Shown here piece by piece: positions 21,281 to 31,936 of a stretch of DNA of 64,000 bases (the stretch's first letter is position 1; every line of letters starts with the position of its first letter). The stretch lies in NCBI RefSeq assembly GCF_011386835.1, contig NC_088791.1:10788998-10852997 (forward strand), given 5' to 3'. The notes beneath the pieces were generated by a model. It had not been told where the DNA came from, did not search any database, and worked only from the letters and a program-made list of their open reading frames with translations. A program made the translations under genes and the position numbers. This DNA comes from Chrysemys picta bellii (taxonomy: Eukaryota > Chordata > Testudines > Emydidae).

Positions 21281-21621
21281 CAGGGCTTAAATTCAGCCAG
21301 AGCTGTCCAGAGTGGAGTTCCAGTAAATATTTTCAAACCCGGGAGCAAAAGACCCGAGCCCCTGCGCCTCCCATGGGGCAGAAGCCCTGAGCTCCGGTGC
21401 CTCCCATGGGGCAGAAGCCCTGAGCTCCGCTGTCTCCCATGGGGCAGAAGCCCCAAACCCCGGGGCCTCCCATTGGGCAGAAGCCCCAGCACCTCTATGA
21501 GGCAGAAACCCCAAGCTCGGGCACCTCCCATGGGGCAGAAGCCCTAACCCTGGTGCTTCCTGCAGGCTGAAGCCCCGAGCCCGGGGGCTCTGGGAAATAT
21601 TCTATGAGAATTTAAGCCCTG
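21281..21621. mobile_element. hAT element with internal minisatellite
   Basis: The ends cagggcttaaattc and gaatttaagccctg are perfect 14-bp inverted repeats. An exact 8-bp duplication, ggtgtaca, lies at 21273-21280 and 21622-21629. The interior is a tandem array of about 31-bp units around cctcccatggggcagaagcc, roughly six copies, some shortened. Related shorter members lie at 29846-29979 and 39092-39201, which lack the array. No transposase. Confidence 0.95.
21356..21560. repeat. Tandem repeat, about 31-bp unit
   Basis: Roughly six imperfect copies of a unit containing cctcccatggggcagaagcc followed by a variable agctccgg-type segment. It lies wholly inside the hAT element, so it either moved with it or expanded after insertion. 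Copies differ by several substitutions and one is shortened. Confidence 0.93.
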
Positions 21622-21629
21622 GGTGTACA

Positions 21630-22689
21630 GGAAAGGAGGGGCATTGGCCCAGGGACTCCAGCCATCAGGATATGGGATTCAAAGCCTTCAGCAATTCACA
21701 TATGCTTGCATCAACCATCCCAGGTGCTTTCCCAATCTAGCTGTACGTATGGAGTCTGCAACGCCCTCTCTAGATTCCTGGTGCCTCCAACGTCTTGCCA
21801 TTTCTGGTGCCAGATGGAACTGGGAAGTGAAGGAGCAGAGCAAAACTGAAAGACAGGAGCGTCCTAGTGATCCAAGCCACAGAAGCCTGCAAGCTCCACT
21901 CACCAGACTTCCAACTTACCTGTAGGCTTCAGTCCCATCCAGGATCTAAGTGCTGCAGAGCTGGAAAAGCTCTCTAGAGCCCCTACGTTCAGGAGCACTA
22001 GAAGAATGAAGCTTATGCTCTATTCTTGTAGATCTCCTAAGCTTGACAGCAGATGAAGAAGAGTTCATCTTAAGCACAGAAGCCTACAGCTTCCTGAGAT
22101 ACCACACCCCGATCAGCACTTCCCTGTTTACCTAGCAATACACTAGTTGGTCAGTAAATAGGGACGTCTGGACAGGCAGAGATCAGTAAATCTGTATTCC
22201 AGAGCATTAAAATAAACTGGACAGGATATTTTTGAAGCGAGAGGTACAAGTCCTGGACAAAGGCTCAGATCAGTTCATCTCTAAGCTCCAGTGTTTTGCC
22301 CATTCCTAGCACAGCCTTCAGGGCTCATTCAATACGTGGCCTTTCTAGTGACCATTAAACTGGGTCTTAGGAATGTGGACATCTGCCTGTTTGTGGGAAC
22401 CAACAATTCATTTCACACAATGACTTGACTGGGACGAAATGATAAACCACAGGCTGATGAGAGTCTCTGGTGGTTACAAAAATATCTACAGACCTTGAAG
22501 AGGGTGGGTCTAGGAGGCAATGGGGCACTCCTGAGGGGCATTAGAAAAGCTGCGTTCTGTTCCCGGGTCTGCCATAGCTGTGTGACTGTAATACAAATAA
22601 CATTAAAAAGAGCTACCTTTGAGGAAGAAACTGAGATATTTAAATATCCCTTCCCCAACTATTAAAACACAAAGATGTAGTCTGTTTTA
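21630..22689. other. Unassigned noncoding sequence
   Basis: Over 1 kb with no recognised gene or repeat. Open frames here are short and lack domain features. Confidence 0.4.
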
Positions 22690-23010
22690 TAATGAGTTGG
22701 CTTGAGATGTGCCAATACCATCTACCACCTGCTTGTCAGCAGAGTGATATGAGCTCTTAAACCTTAATTAACAGTCTCCCTTTATTTTATTTATTTAATT
22801 GTTTTCCCCCTTTTAATTTTTTAAAGGCACAAAGCAGCCCCAGGGATGATTCCTGCAAAAGCCAATCAGAAATTCATTTCACGCAGGAGCCTGGTCAGAA
22901 CTTTTCATTTATTAGTCACCGACTAGCGAATTCGACACCAATTGGCAAGACAAAAGCAGCCAGGCAAGCATTCAAATCAGATTAACAATTTGCACCTTTC
23001 TGAAAGGGAT
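22690..23010. promoter_or_regulatory. Candidate conserved noncoding element
   Basis: AT-rich and repeat-free, with dense developmental motifs: accttaattaacagtc, a run of ttattta, aagccaatcagaaattc, tcatttattagtcacc, cagattaacaatttgc. It is the most enhancer-like stretch in the window by eye. Evolutionary conservation is inferred from character only and has not been measured. Confidence 0.4.
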
Positions 23011-23292
23011 TAGCAGAGCTGTCTGGTCCGGGTGCATTAAGAAATCAGTTTGCATCTGTCAAAAAGTGTAACCTTCTTTGTGTCTATGGCTCTGTATTGG
23101 GATTGATTTAAATAACTAATAATAATAAAGAACAACCTGATTCAGATTGCATCTCATCCCTTATGGAAAACCCCTAAAGATAAACCTTATATTTCCTTAG
23201 GGTTCTCATTTTCAGACAGGTTTCAACAGAATCTCGACAGTACCAAATAATTGAAGCTGTGCTCACGCGCTCACAAGGTGCAGCCACAGGAA
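23011..23292. other. Unassigned AT-rich sequence
   Basis: Continues AT-rich with aataactaataataataaag near 23111. It may extend the candidate element upstream. No gene is seen. Confidence 0.35.
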
Positions 23293-23570
23293 GGAAGATG
23301 GTCTAAGTGGTTAAGAACTCAGACGTTTTAAGTTCAAATCCCATCTCTGTCACAGACTCTCTGTGTGACTTCAAATAAATCATTTTCGCTCTCTGTGCCT
23401 TGGTTCCCCATTTGCAATCCGAGAATGATAATACCATCCTCCTTTGTCTATTTAGATTTTAAACAGGGAGTAGGTAGTCACAGTGTCTCTTACAATACAT
23501 TTGTACTGTGCCTAGCACAATGGAGCTCTGATCTCAGCTGCAGTGTCGGGCTGCTACTGTAATACAAACA
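23293..23570 (+). mobile_element. CORE-SINE with L3-like tail
   Basis: A tRNA-like head (gatggtctaagtggttaaga then agttcaaatcccatctctgt, A- and B-box-like) is followed by a MIR-type core (gtgtgacttcaaataaatca) and an L3-like 3' tail (tactgtgcctagcacaatgg ... gctactgtaatacaaa). The order head-core-tail is intact. Old and diverged. Confidence 0.82.
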
Positions 23571-23662
23571 GGGTGACCAGATAGCAAGTGTGAAAAATTG
23601 GGACAGAGGGTGGGGGGTAATAGGCACCCATGTAAGAAAAAGCCCCAAATATCGGGACTTTG
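23571..23662. mobile_element. 'gggtgaccag' MITE, right end missing
   Basis: It begins gggtgaccagatagcaagtg and follows the full-length copy at 33234-33353 to about atatcgggactttgg, then stops before the inverted right end. It abuts the tail of the CORE-SINE. Confidence 0.82.
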
Positions 23663-24299
23663 GAACATATGGAAAATCATCCATTGACTTCAACAGACTT
23701 TGAATCAGCCCCTAAGTGCCTGGTTTCTGGGTGCGAACACATAGATGTCACAAGGAGGTACAGAGCTGTTTGTTCCAGCAGTCCATTGTGGGTGAATTTC
23801 ACCTCTGTACAGGAGTTCAGCACAAAACCTATGCACCACTTATGCCTTCGGGGAATGTAAGCCTTGAGATTTCAGTGATGCCTGGGCTTTACCCTTGCCC
23901 TCTGCACGGGAGGGAGTTTCACCCCAGGGAAGCAAAGACGCCGGCACAATAATTTGCAGGTGCAAAATTGTGCTCTGAAAAACAGAGACCCCTCTCTGAA
24001 ATCCACACATAGCTGGGACATTATCACGTCAAAATTAGTAATAATTTTAACAGTATTTTCTAATTATTAAAACGGAAGAACAACGCATCCCAAAGTGCAC
24101 GTATCGAGGAATGCCACAAAGCAGCCCGTGATCACATGGGCATCAGAAGCTTCACTAGGGTGACAAAGTTGACAGTGATAGACATAAACTGAATAGACAA
24201 GCAGACCATCTAAAGCACCTTGCCGGAGATCAATCCAGGTAGCGCTGGATTTGCAAGGAGGTCATCTCCTTTTGGGATTTGCCATCATGATAATATTGC
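23663..24299. other. Unassigned noncoding sequence
   Basis: No gene or repeat is recognised, apart from AT-rich patches near 24030-24070. Confidence 0.4.
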
Positions 24300-24530
24300 G
24301 CCTTTGTTTAACATCTCTCACCCAATGGTCTCAAAGCCCAGTCTAAGCATCAACAAAGTCTCACTACACGGCAGTTAAATCTTGCTGTCCCCACTTTTAC
24401 AGCTGAAGTAAGTGAGGTATGCAAGCTAAGTGACCTCTCCAAGGCCACAGAGCCATTCAGTGGCAGTGGCAGGAATACTGACTCCTGATCTCTTGGTGGT
24501 CTGTGCATGAATCCTTGGAAATTTACTTCC
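24300..24530 (-). mobile_element. MIR/CORE-SINE relic (antisense)
   Basis: Antisense order: tctcaaagcccagtctaagc, cccacttttacagctgaag, ctctccaaggccacagagcc, tgactcctgatctcttggtg. The pattern matches antisense MIR (tail, core, head). Heavily diverged. Confidence 0.7.
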
Positions 24531-24829
24531 CTTCACTGCTGGATTTTTAGTAAATGTTGAGGCTATCTTGGCACTGGACCACCTTCTCTTGTGCCTGCTT
24601 CTCCACCAGAGCCAATTGTTTCCTCAGTCTTGAAATATTTAACTACTATCTCACAATAGCACTTTAATCCCAAAAGTACCCTCATGCCCTTTAATGGCTA
24701 TTTTGCCTGAGTGAGGGCTGAGAAAGATTAAAAGATTTGGTGTATCACATACAGAATTTTAGATCAAGGTAGACATTTACCAAAGATCCGGCAGTCAATG
24801 GAAGTAAATTCTCAAGGATTTATTCATAA

Positions 24830-24975
24830 AGGATGACACCAGACACCTGGGTTCTGTTCCTGGCTCTGCTGCTGAGCTCCTGGGTGACCTGGGACAGGTC
24901 ACTTGGCTTGGGTGCCTCAGTTTCTCCAGCTGATTGACAAGGAAGATAATATTTAGTATCTGAAACTGTAGATGG
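24830..24975 (+). mobile_element. MIR/CORE-SINE relic
   Basis: Sense-strand blocks: agacacctgggttctgttcc, gggtgacctgggacaggtca, gggtgcctcagtttctccag. These match the MIR core order. The tRNA-like head is mostly lost. Confidence 0.82.
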
Positions 24976-26321
24976 GTCCAAACCAAAGCACTGAATCAAA
25001 CACTTCTGAGCTGGGCATCAGAATGTCAACTGTGTGGCTTGTAATATTTCAGTATCACGTCATGTTTGTTTCCTTGCACGGGTGCAACATAGAGATGGGA
25101 GCTATATCAAAATGACTCCTAGTCAGAGAGACACATAGGCAGTAAGCCGACATTACTGGCAACATGCTCAAGCTAGGAGTAGGCCTTTAGTTTAAGATGT
25201 TCTTAGGCCCACCTCAGGATCCAAATAGGCCCACGCCTTCCAGCTGGACTCCTTCCCAGAGTGGGGGGTACTGTCCAGGGTTCTCTGCTTGATGTCCCCA
25301 TCTGGTAACTTCATTTTGAACCATTAACCCCCCATTCCTGTTGCTGGTTTGTTCAGTTTTTCATTATTTGTCCCAGGAATCTGTTGTCTGGGCTCCATGG
25401 CCCCTCCCTCAATCAAGGCCTTCTGTCCGAGGTGGGCTTAGGCTCTCCCCGTCCCAGAATTCAAGTTGGCCCATATCTCCCAGCACCACCACACTCGCAC
25501 ACAGCAAACGCTCCCCCTTCAATGGCACGTAGCTCCGAAAGGAGACTTGCGAGTAGCTACATAAGGCACATCTGCTTTACAGGCTCAGGCCGCTCTCCGC
25601 TGTGTTCGGTTGACATGACAACCTGTCCGATGCCAGCAACAGCACAATATCCTCTGCCTCTTGCTCCTTTTTGTCCTGAAAGTGGGAAGGAGGAAGGAAT
25701 AAGCCCTTGAGCCTGTCAGAGAGAGACAGCATCTTTTGCCCACTCCCAGCGCACCCTTGAAGAAGCAGGTGTGACGGAGATATATCCACTTCCATCCCTG
25801 GGTCCTTCCGCGGCGTGCAGTGATATAGACCTGTGCAGCGGCTCGTCCGAAATGGTCATGCTGTAGATCACATCTTAATAGAGAGGCCACTGGGTGCACA
25901 GCCACCTCCCCTCCCGCTACATCCCCGTGGCAACTGCAGCTGTGGCTTTGGCGGGAAGCACAGCATTTGGCGCACTTTAAGGCAATAAGTCGTGGGTCCC
26001 TTTACAAGAAGGTCTGTCCTGCTCTCGCCGCTCGCTCTTCATTTCATCGCTCATCAGTTCTGCTCCTCTCTCATCCCTTGCTCCCCTGCATCCCTTACCC
26101 TCCTCTCCCCCGGCACACACTGCCTTGCTACTTGGTTCCCTTCTCCCTTGAGCATACTGTCAAGCCACCTGTTCCTATTCTCTGCCTGGACATCCCTGTC
26201 CCACCAATGCCTGGGAAGTTGTATAATATGGCTTGTAGGATTTGTAGAGCACAAATGGCTTTTATAGATTATGGCCTTGTTTTTTGGCGGAGATCTAGAC
26301 CTCCGTGCAATAACATATATG
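24976..26321. other. Unassigned noncoding sequence
   Basis: About 1.3 kb with C-rich patches (25400-25500, 26050-26160). No coding exon or recognised repeat can be supported. Frames such as 25967-26464 run into the next hAT and have no domain. Confidence 0.35.
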
Positions 26322-26329
26322 ATCAATGT

Positions 26330-26575
26330 CATAGGCGCCGACTCCGTGAGTTCTCCGGGGCTGGAGCACCCACGGAAAAAAAATTGGGGGTACTCAGCAG
26401 TCACTGGCAGCCCTGCGGATCAGTCCCTCCCCCTTTCCCCCAGCCCCTCCTGCCCTCCTCCTGAACAATCACCTGTTCAGCGGCGGGCAGGAGGCGCTAG
26501 GGGAGGAGCGGGGGTGGGAAGGTGCGGGGGTGGGGGTTGAGCACTCCTCAGGAACTCGGAAAGTCGGCGCCTCTG
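26330..26575. mobile_element. Nonautonomous hAT ('cataggcgccgact' family)
   Basis: The ends are cataggcgccgact and agtcggcgcctctg. The flanks atcaatgt (26322-26329) and gtcaatgt (26576-26583) form an 8-bp duplication with one mismatch. The interior carries tgttcagcggcgggcagg and gagcacccacggaaaa, shared with the copies near 18 kb and 61.5 kb. No transposase. Confidence 0.92.
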
Positions 26576-26583
26576 GTCAATGT

Positions 26584-27689
26584 GGTCCTTATATAGTGCG
26601 CAGTATGGGGATTCTGGTTCTTTTATGATACAGCCATCAACCACTACATCTGCTTTAATCCATAAAGACCATATGGTCGGATTTTTTCAGAGGTACCGAG
26701 CCAACATCACTGGGAGTCGTGGGTACACAGCAATGCTGAAAGCCAGGCCAAAAATGCTAATGGTTTTCTTTACACATTATAGATTATGGTCTCTTGCGCC
26801 ATAAATAGTATCGAATATATATTGTCCTTGTGGTTTCAGAACAGAACGTGGCCATTATTTGTTATTGCCCTGAATGCCTGCACAAAAATCCATCAACCCA
26901 CCCTTTCCACAAATGCCCCGCTAAAACAGCCATATGGCATGGATTATGGCCACGTAGATTATATTTCTTCCAGCAGCCTGTCCGATCTCCTGCCACCCTT
27001 CGATGAGGAGGGGTTCTGGTAACCCCGCTTTGTGAATGGAATGCAGTCAAGGGAACACTCTGTCAGCTGTTCAGTGGGTCCATCTTGCCTCACCACAAAC
27101 CCTTCCCCCACCCTCATACTTATCCACCCCTTATTCTGCCGCCCTTTGCAGGCACGCTTTGTTTCAGCTGCCTCGACCCTTTCCTATTTGTAAATGCCTG
27201 ACATTGCCGTTTGCTTTTATTTGTATTTATTCCGCTGCTAAGTGTCGGCCTCCCCAGACGGATCCCTTGCCTGCAGCACTGGCTGTCTCGGGCAGGCCGT
27301 TTGTATGTTAATTCCGGTGATTACTTGCACATTCCCAAATCCTGTGCTTGATTCTCTTTTATAGCCACTATGAAACCCTCTCCCCGGGGTAGAGCCGTTA
27401 CCCCCAGCCAGCCACTGCACAAAGGACAATGGACAGGCAAGCTTAGCACCACACCAAATAGATTTGGTCTTAGGCTCCTGGCACTGACGACTCATTTCAT
27501 ATCCACTCTGCATCAGAGGGGAAAAACAGGCCTCTTCTAATTTAACAGCAATAAAGAAATGCTAAAATAAAACAGCAGGAAGGAGAAGTGTAAGAACCCG
27601 TGCATGTCCCACAGCAGCCCGGGTCTCCATTATTACTCTCCTGGATACCTAGAATATACGTCTTGTTATGTGCCTGGGCTCCAGCTAAT
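26584..27689. other. Unassigned sequence, partly enhancer-like
   Basis: No repeat is recognised. The AT-rich parts, such as ggccattatttgttattgcc near 26850 and cttttatttgtatttattcc near 27211, could belong to conserved regulatory DNA but are less dense in TAAT cores than the other candidates. No exon is supported. Confidence 0.3.
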
Positions 27690-27835
27690 GACACCAAATC
27701 ATCTAAATTATTGTTCTTTATAACACCGCAGCACCTAGGAGCCCAAGTCAGAGAACAGGAGCCCCTGGTGCTCGGTGCTGTACAAACACAGGACAAAAAG
27801 ACAGTCCCCGCCCCAAGGAGCTTCAAATCTTAGTA
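27690..27835 (-). mobile_element. L3-like tail relic (antisense)
   Basis: gcagcacctaggagcccaag, then ggtgctgtacaaacacagga, then agtccccgccccaaggagct is the antisense form of the L3-like tail found on CORE-SINEs near 23.5 and 56.9 kb. Confidence 0.75.
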
Positions 27836-28005
27836 TAAGACAACAGATGGATACCAATAGATGGGGGAGTGCAAGGACTCAACACAGAAATTATAGACAC
27901 TTATTAGTGTCAACAGGAGCCTTGACAGCCTGAGAGCTTTTGTTATAAATTCCAGGCAAAAACGACTCTATGTTAGAGTTGCAAAGTGAAGCCCCCTGGG
28001 ACACC

Positions 28006-28603
28006 AAGGTTAGGTCGACACTATGAGCGAGGGGTGTGATTCCCCTGCTCCTGTACGCAGTGCAAGTATCAGTCGCAGTGTAGCCGTAGCAGCACAGGTC
28101 GTAGCAGCGAAGGTATGGCTGAGCTGGGCCAACTACGAACCCACCGGAAACCAATGGGCGTGCGCTCAGCAGGGGCGGCTCGAGGCACCAGCGCACCAAG
28201 CGCGTGCCTGGGGCGGCAAGCCACGGGGGGCGGCATGCCGGTCGCCGTGAGGCTGGCAGTGAGGCTGCCTTCGGCGGCATGCCTGCAGGAGGTCCGCTGG
28301 TCCCGCGGCTTCGGCGGCAATTCAGAGGCGGGTACACCGAAGGCGCAGGACCAGCAGACCTCCCACAGGCATGCCGCCGAATCCGCATTACCAGCGGACC
28401 TCCCGCAGGCACGCCGCCGAAGGCTGCCTCACTGCCGGGCTTAGGGCGGTAAAATACATAGAGCCGCCCCGGCGCTCAGCACGGCCCAGCTGTGCCTCCA
28501 CTAGTGCGGCTACACTACTAGTTATACCGGCACTCGCTCAGCAAGTTTGCGTACTCAGGCAGGGGACTCACACCCCTAGCTCATAGAGTTGACGTGGCCT
28601 AAG
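28006..28603. mobile_element. Foldback MITE interrupted by a hAT
   Basis: The ends aaggttaggtcgacac and gttgacgtggcctaag are inverted. Long imperfect arms follow: gcgaggggtgtgattcccct near 28027 pairs with ggggactcacacccctagct near 28563, and gcagtgtagcc near 28075 pairs with ggctacactac near 28508. The hAT at 28170-28471 with its exact duplication splits the element, so the unoccupied foldback unit would be about 290 bp. No coding potential. Confidence 0.8.
28170..28471. mobile_element. Nonautonomous hAT (cagggccggctcc family)
   Basis: The ends caggggcggctcgagg and agagccgccccg are flanked by an exact 8-bp duplication, gcgctcag (28162-28169 and 28472-28479). The internal ggcatgcctgcaggaggtcc block and its inverted partners are shared with 14931-15196. 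It is nested inside the foldback MITE and therefore younger. Confidence 0.95.
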
Positions 28604-29360
28604 AAACACCAGCGTACTCTGCCCCCTTGTGCACGTGCATTACAATGCATCTTTTAGCTGCATGGTTGCTCAGGCCGATTGCCAAGAACCGGCATCCTCA
28701 AAAGACGCTGCGTTAGTGGCCTGGAGCTTGGCTTTATTGGTAACTGTCAGACCATAATACAAATCTCAGCCAAAATGTCCTCACCGAACTTAGGTGTTTC
28801 CTAGAGATTCCCTCTGAAACTCTCCCAATGAGACACACGCAGCCCCTTTATATCCTGGTTAGGGCTAATTGTCCAGCAGAAATTAGCCTGACGGATGGAG
28901 GGTTTAGCATGTGAGCCCAGGGTGACTCCACTGAAAAGTCCTGCATTCCTGCACAGGCTCTGCTGGCCGGTCCCGATTCCTTAGCCTTTTTCCTGCAGAA
29001 CCCCAGCCTTGTTTAGTCTGCAGGCTGGACCGTGCAACAGCACATGAAGCAGCTGTTTGATATGTACTGCTCAGTGTGGTGGCCTCTGCTTCATTCGCTA
29101 CGCACCCTCCTCCAGTTTTACATCACTGGAAACAGAAAGCACTAGAGAGCCTCCGACAGCACAGTGATGGGCATGGTACAAGAACCGTTAGCCGAGCCAT
29201 GGGGAGAATGCCAGCCCAGATTTGCCGACTCACAAGGATTCAGTAGTTGGGGAAGCATCTGAAATTCTGGTGCAGATCCAAACGGAACCTTAACTGCAAA
29301 CGTCCTGAGGTTCATCCTTTACTACCCATAGTCTCACCGTTTCCTTGTGCTCCATCTTAG
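28604..29360. other. Unassigned noncoding sequence
   Basis: About 750 bp with no recognised gene or repeat. Confidence 0.4.
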
Positions 29361-29732
29361 TCTGCAGAAGAGAAGAACGAGGGGGATTTGATAGCAGCCT
29401 TCAACTACCTGAAGGGGGGTTCCAAAGAGGATGGACCTCGGCTGTTCTCAGTGGTGGCAGATGACAGAACAAGAAGCAATGGTCTCAAGTTGCAGTGGGG
29501 GAGGTCTAGGTTGGATATTAGGAAACACTCTTTCACTAGGAGGGTGGTGAAGCACTGGAATGGGTTCCCTAGGGAGGTGGTGGAATCTCCATCCTTAGAG
29601 GTTTTTAAGGCCCGGCTTGACAAAGCCCTGGCTGGGATGATTTAGTTGGTGTTGGTCCTGCTTTGAGCAGGGGATTGGACTAGATGACCTCCTGAGGTCC
29701 CTTCCAACCCTGATATTCTATGATGCTATGAT
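29361..29732 (+). mobile_element. CR1 LINE 3' end
   Basis: The sense-strand frame 29388-29645 encodes the last part of the CR1 reverse transcriptase: [21 protein letters not shown] and the final [13 protein letters not shown] block. It ends at the usual tag stop. The 3' UTR ends with degenerate octamers (attctatgatgctatgat). It is close to the copy at 387-955 in the opposite orientation, differing by scattered substitutions. Severely 5'-truncated. Confidence 0.93.
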
Positions 29733-29734
29733 CT

Positions 29735-30035
29735 GTCTATATCTGCCTGTTGTCTCATCTTGCACTTAAGTTGTGAGCTCCTGGGGACAGGGACTGTCTT
29801 TTTGTTCTGTGTTTGTACAGTGCCCTGAACATGGGGGTCCTGATCCTGGATTCAATTCTTAGAGAGTATTTCCCAGAGCCCCACACATCCTCCCCCCAAT
29901 ATGCCATAAAAACTCTAGGGGGGTTGAAAATATTTACTGGAGCTCTGCTCCGGACAACTCTGGCTGAATTTAAGCCCTGTCCTGATCTAAGACTGACCTC
30001 CCTATGCGCTATCATAATACAAATAATATGCAACA
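29735..30035 (+). mobile_element. L3-like tail element interrupted by a hAT
   Basis: gttgtgagctcctggggaca, then gtttgtacagtgccctgaac, then (after the hAT at 29846-29979) gcgctatcataatacaaata are the ordered pieces of the L3/CORE-SINE tail. The tail was whole before the hAT insertion. Confidence 0.8.
29846..29979. mobile_element. Short hAT ('cagggcttaaattc' family)
   Basis: The flanks carry an exact 8-bp duplication, tcctgatc (29838-29845 and 29980-29987). The right end gaatttaagccctg is perfect, while the left end ctggattcaattct is mutated. At 134 bp it is a deleted relative of 21281-21621, sharing gaaaatatttactgg and the ccggacaactctggctg segment. Confidence 0.93.
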
Positions 30036-30061
30036 ACCATGCCCAGCTCCTCCATAAGCTT

Positions 30062-30275
30062 CCTGGGTGACCTTGGTGGCCAAATTGCTTAATTTATGTG
30101 CCTTCCTTCCCCAGCTGCGTAATGGGGATAATACCCCCTTCCTCCCACCTTTCTCGGTCTTGTCTATTTAGAGATAAGTGACTGTCTCTTACGTCCATAT
30201 ATAGCACCCCGGACAATGGGGCAATAACGGGTTGAGGCCTCCACTTGCTACCATAATACAAATAAATAATAGAAA
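30062..30275 (+). mobile_element. CORE-SINE core plus L3-like tail
   Basis: cctgggtgaccttggtggcc, then ttcccc-agctgcgtaatgggg, then ctgtctcttacgtccatata and gctaccataatacaaataaa follow the MIR core and L3-like tail order. The head is missing. It sits in tandem with the preceding tail element. Confidence 0.78.
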
Positions 30276-31619
30276 ACGCCACTCAAAGAATGGAGGAAGA
30301 TGAGGAGAGGGGAATTTAGGGCTTAGCGTTCATGATCTCAAAGCTAGACAGAGTAGATTAAAAGAGATCTCCTGCATGATATCCAGGAGAAATATTTTAT
30401 CTCATTGGATAACTACCTGCGGCCAAGTCCTGGCCATACTTGTCAACAAAGACTAGCCTAGCTAATCCTATATCTGTGTCAACTCATTTCTCTCCAAGCA
30501 AGGAAATAATTCACTCTTTGAGCCAAACTCTCCTTTGCCTCTCAGGAGCTGGGAGCGTTGCCTAACAATGTATATATATTAAGCGGTTTGTTATTGTGAC
30601 AGCTGAAAACATGATTGCTCAGTATGCGTTGCAATTATCATAGAAGTACAGTACATTTAAACTTATGTTTCCAATAGTCAGCTAAACTAACTAACCACTC
30701 AGCTAAGGAAGTCAAGGCACCTCCTGGGAGAGAGAGGCTATTGAAATGCTAATAGACCTTCTTCCGAAAGGAGTGTGTGCCCAGACAACAGCAGGGCACG
30801 CTATTGTTTGGAATGATGCTCAGGGGTTAAACTAGGGGGGAATTCTTATTTGTGCATTTGCCAAGCGCTGACAGAGGATCAAAAGAACTCGTGGATGTGA
30901 GCGACTGAACTTGGATATGTTCACTATGCCCCGAAGGCAAGCGGGGAAGGAATCCCCCACCCAGTGTCCCTCAGCAACATTTGGGGGATGAGAAACTTAA
31001 TTAACTGGTTGAAATTTTGATGGAGAAAAACAGGACAAATCTGGGGAACATTTTGACTGACATTTTGAGCTGTTTTTTGACTACCCCCAACTGCACAGAA
31101 GTGCTTTGGCTTCAGGAGCTCCGGGGCGTGGTTTAGAGGAGAGCTGGGTGGAAAATTTCTCGAAAGCAAAAAAAAATTTTTGCAGGAACATCCTGGTTCC
31201 AACAGGGCAGGTTTCTTAGGAGCAGGAGTGGAATGTCTGGTCAAAACCAGAGAGAGAATGCAACCTACCTCAGAACAGCCTGGAGATTAATACATATAGC
31301 TGGGATGTGGGGAGTCCCTATTCTGAATTACCCAGCATAGGGATTTGAACCTGTGTCTTCCCCTATCCACATGTGTGCCCAAGCCCCTGGACTAGGTCTC
31401 TTTCCCTGCCCCTCTCCTGATTATTACAAAAAGCCTTGACAGCGCTCACTTTCATCCTGATGCAGAAACAGAACGTTTTGAAATCGTGGACATTTTCTTA
31501 GCAAGAGAAAACTGTTTCCCACCCGGCTCTAGTCTGCTCTGCAGAAATGTAAGCAGCTAACGCCCAGAGTCCATTGCACAAACGCGGCCCCATGGGTTTA
31601 CAAATGGTCCCATAACCTG
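30276..31619. other. Unassigned noncoding sequence
   Basis: About 1.3 kb. The AT-rich part near 30560-30720 (gtatatatattaagcgg, ctaactaacc) could be regulatory. Near 31325, cagcatagggatttgaacc looks like a small antisense MIR scrap. No gene. Confidence 0.35.
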
Positions 31620-31936
31620 TTAGAACTCACTTCTTCTCGGCACGTCTAACAACTGGTTAGAGCTTAACTGGTTCAGTTTGAAATGGGTTAATGCCTGGAG
31701 AGTCAGAGAGGCTGAAACAACCCAACTAGTCCTCCCACTACTGTCCCACAGTGCAAGGGTGACCTTGCAGAATCTCCCACAATGCACTGCTTCTGGGAGC
31801 TGAGCTGGGATAGGTATCCAGAGGGCATTGCAAGCAACAGCACTAGAGGGGATGCAAGGCAAAATATAAACCAATTCCGGGTGGCTAGTGTAGGCCCAAA
31901 TCAGTTCCGTTACAAATGGATCCATGCTGTAGTGTT
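31620..31936. other. Unassigned, possible MITE
   Basis: Repeated aactggttag / taactggttc motifs near 31650-31675 suggest a small DNA transposon, but no clear ends are visible. Confidence 0.3.

Noticed and set aside
21356..21560. CRISPR-like array
   Set aside because: Units are contiguous imperfect tandem repeats without regular unique spacers, inside a transposon of a vertebrate genome.
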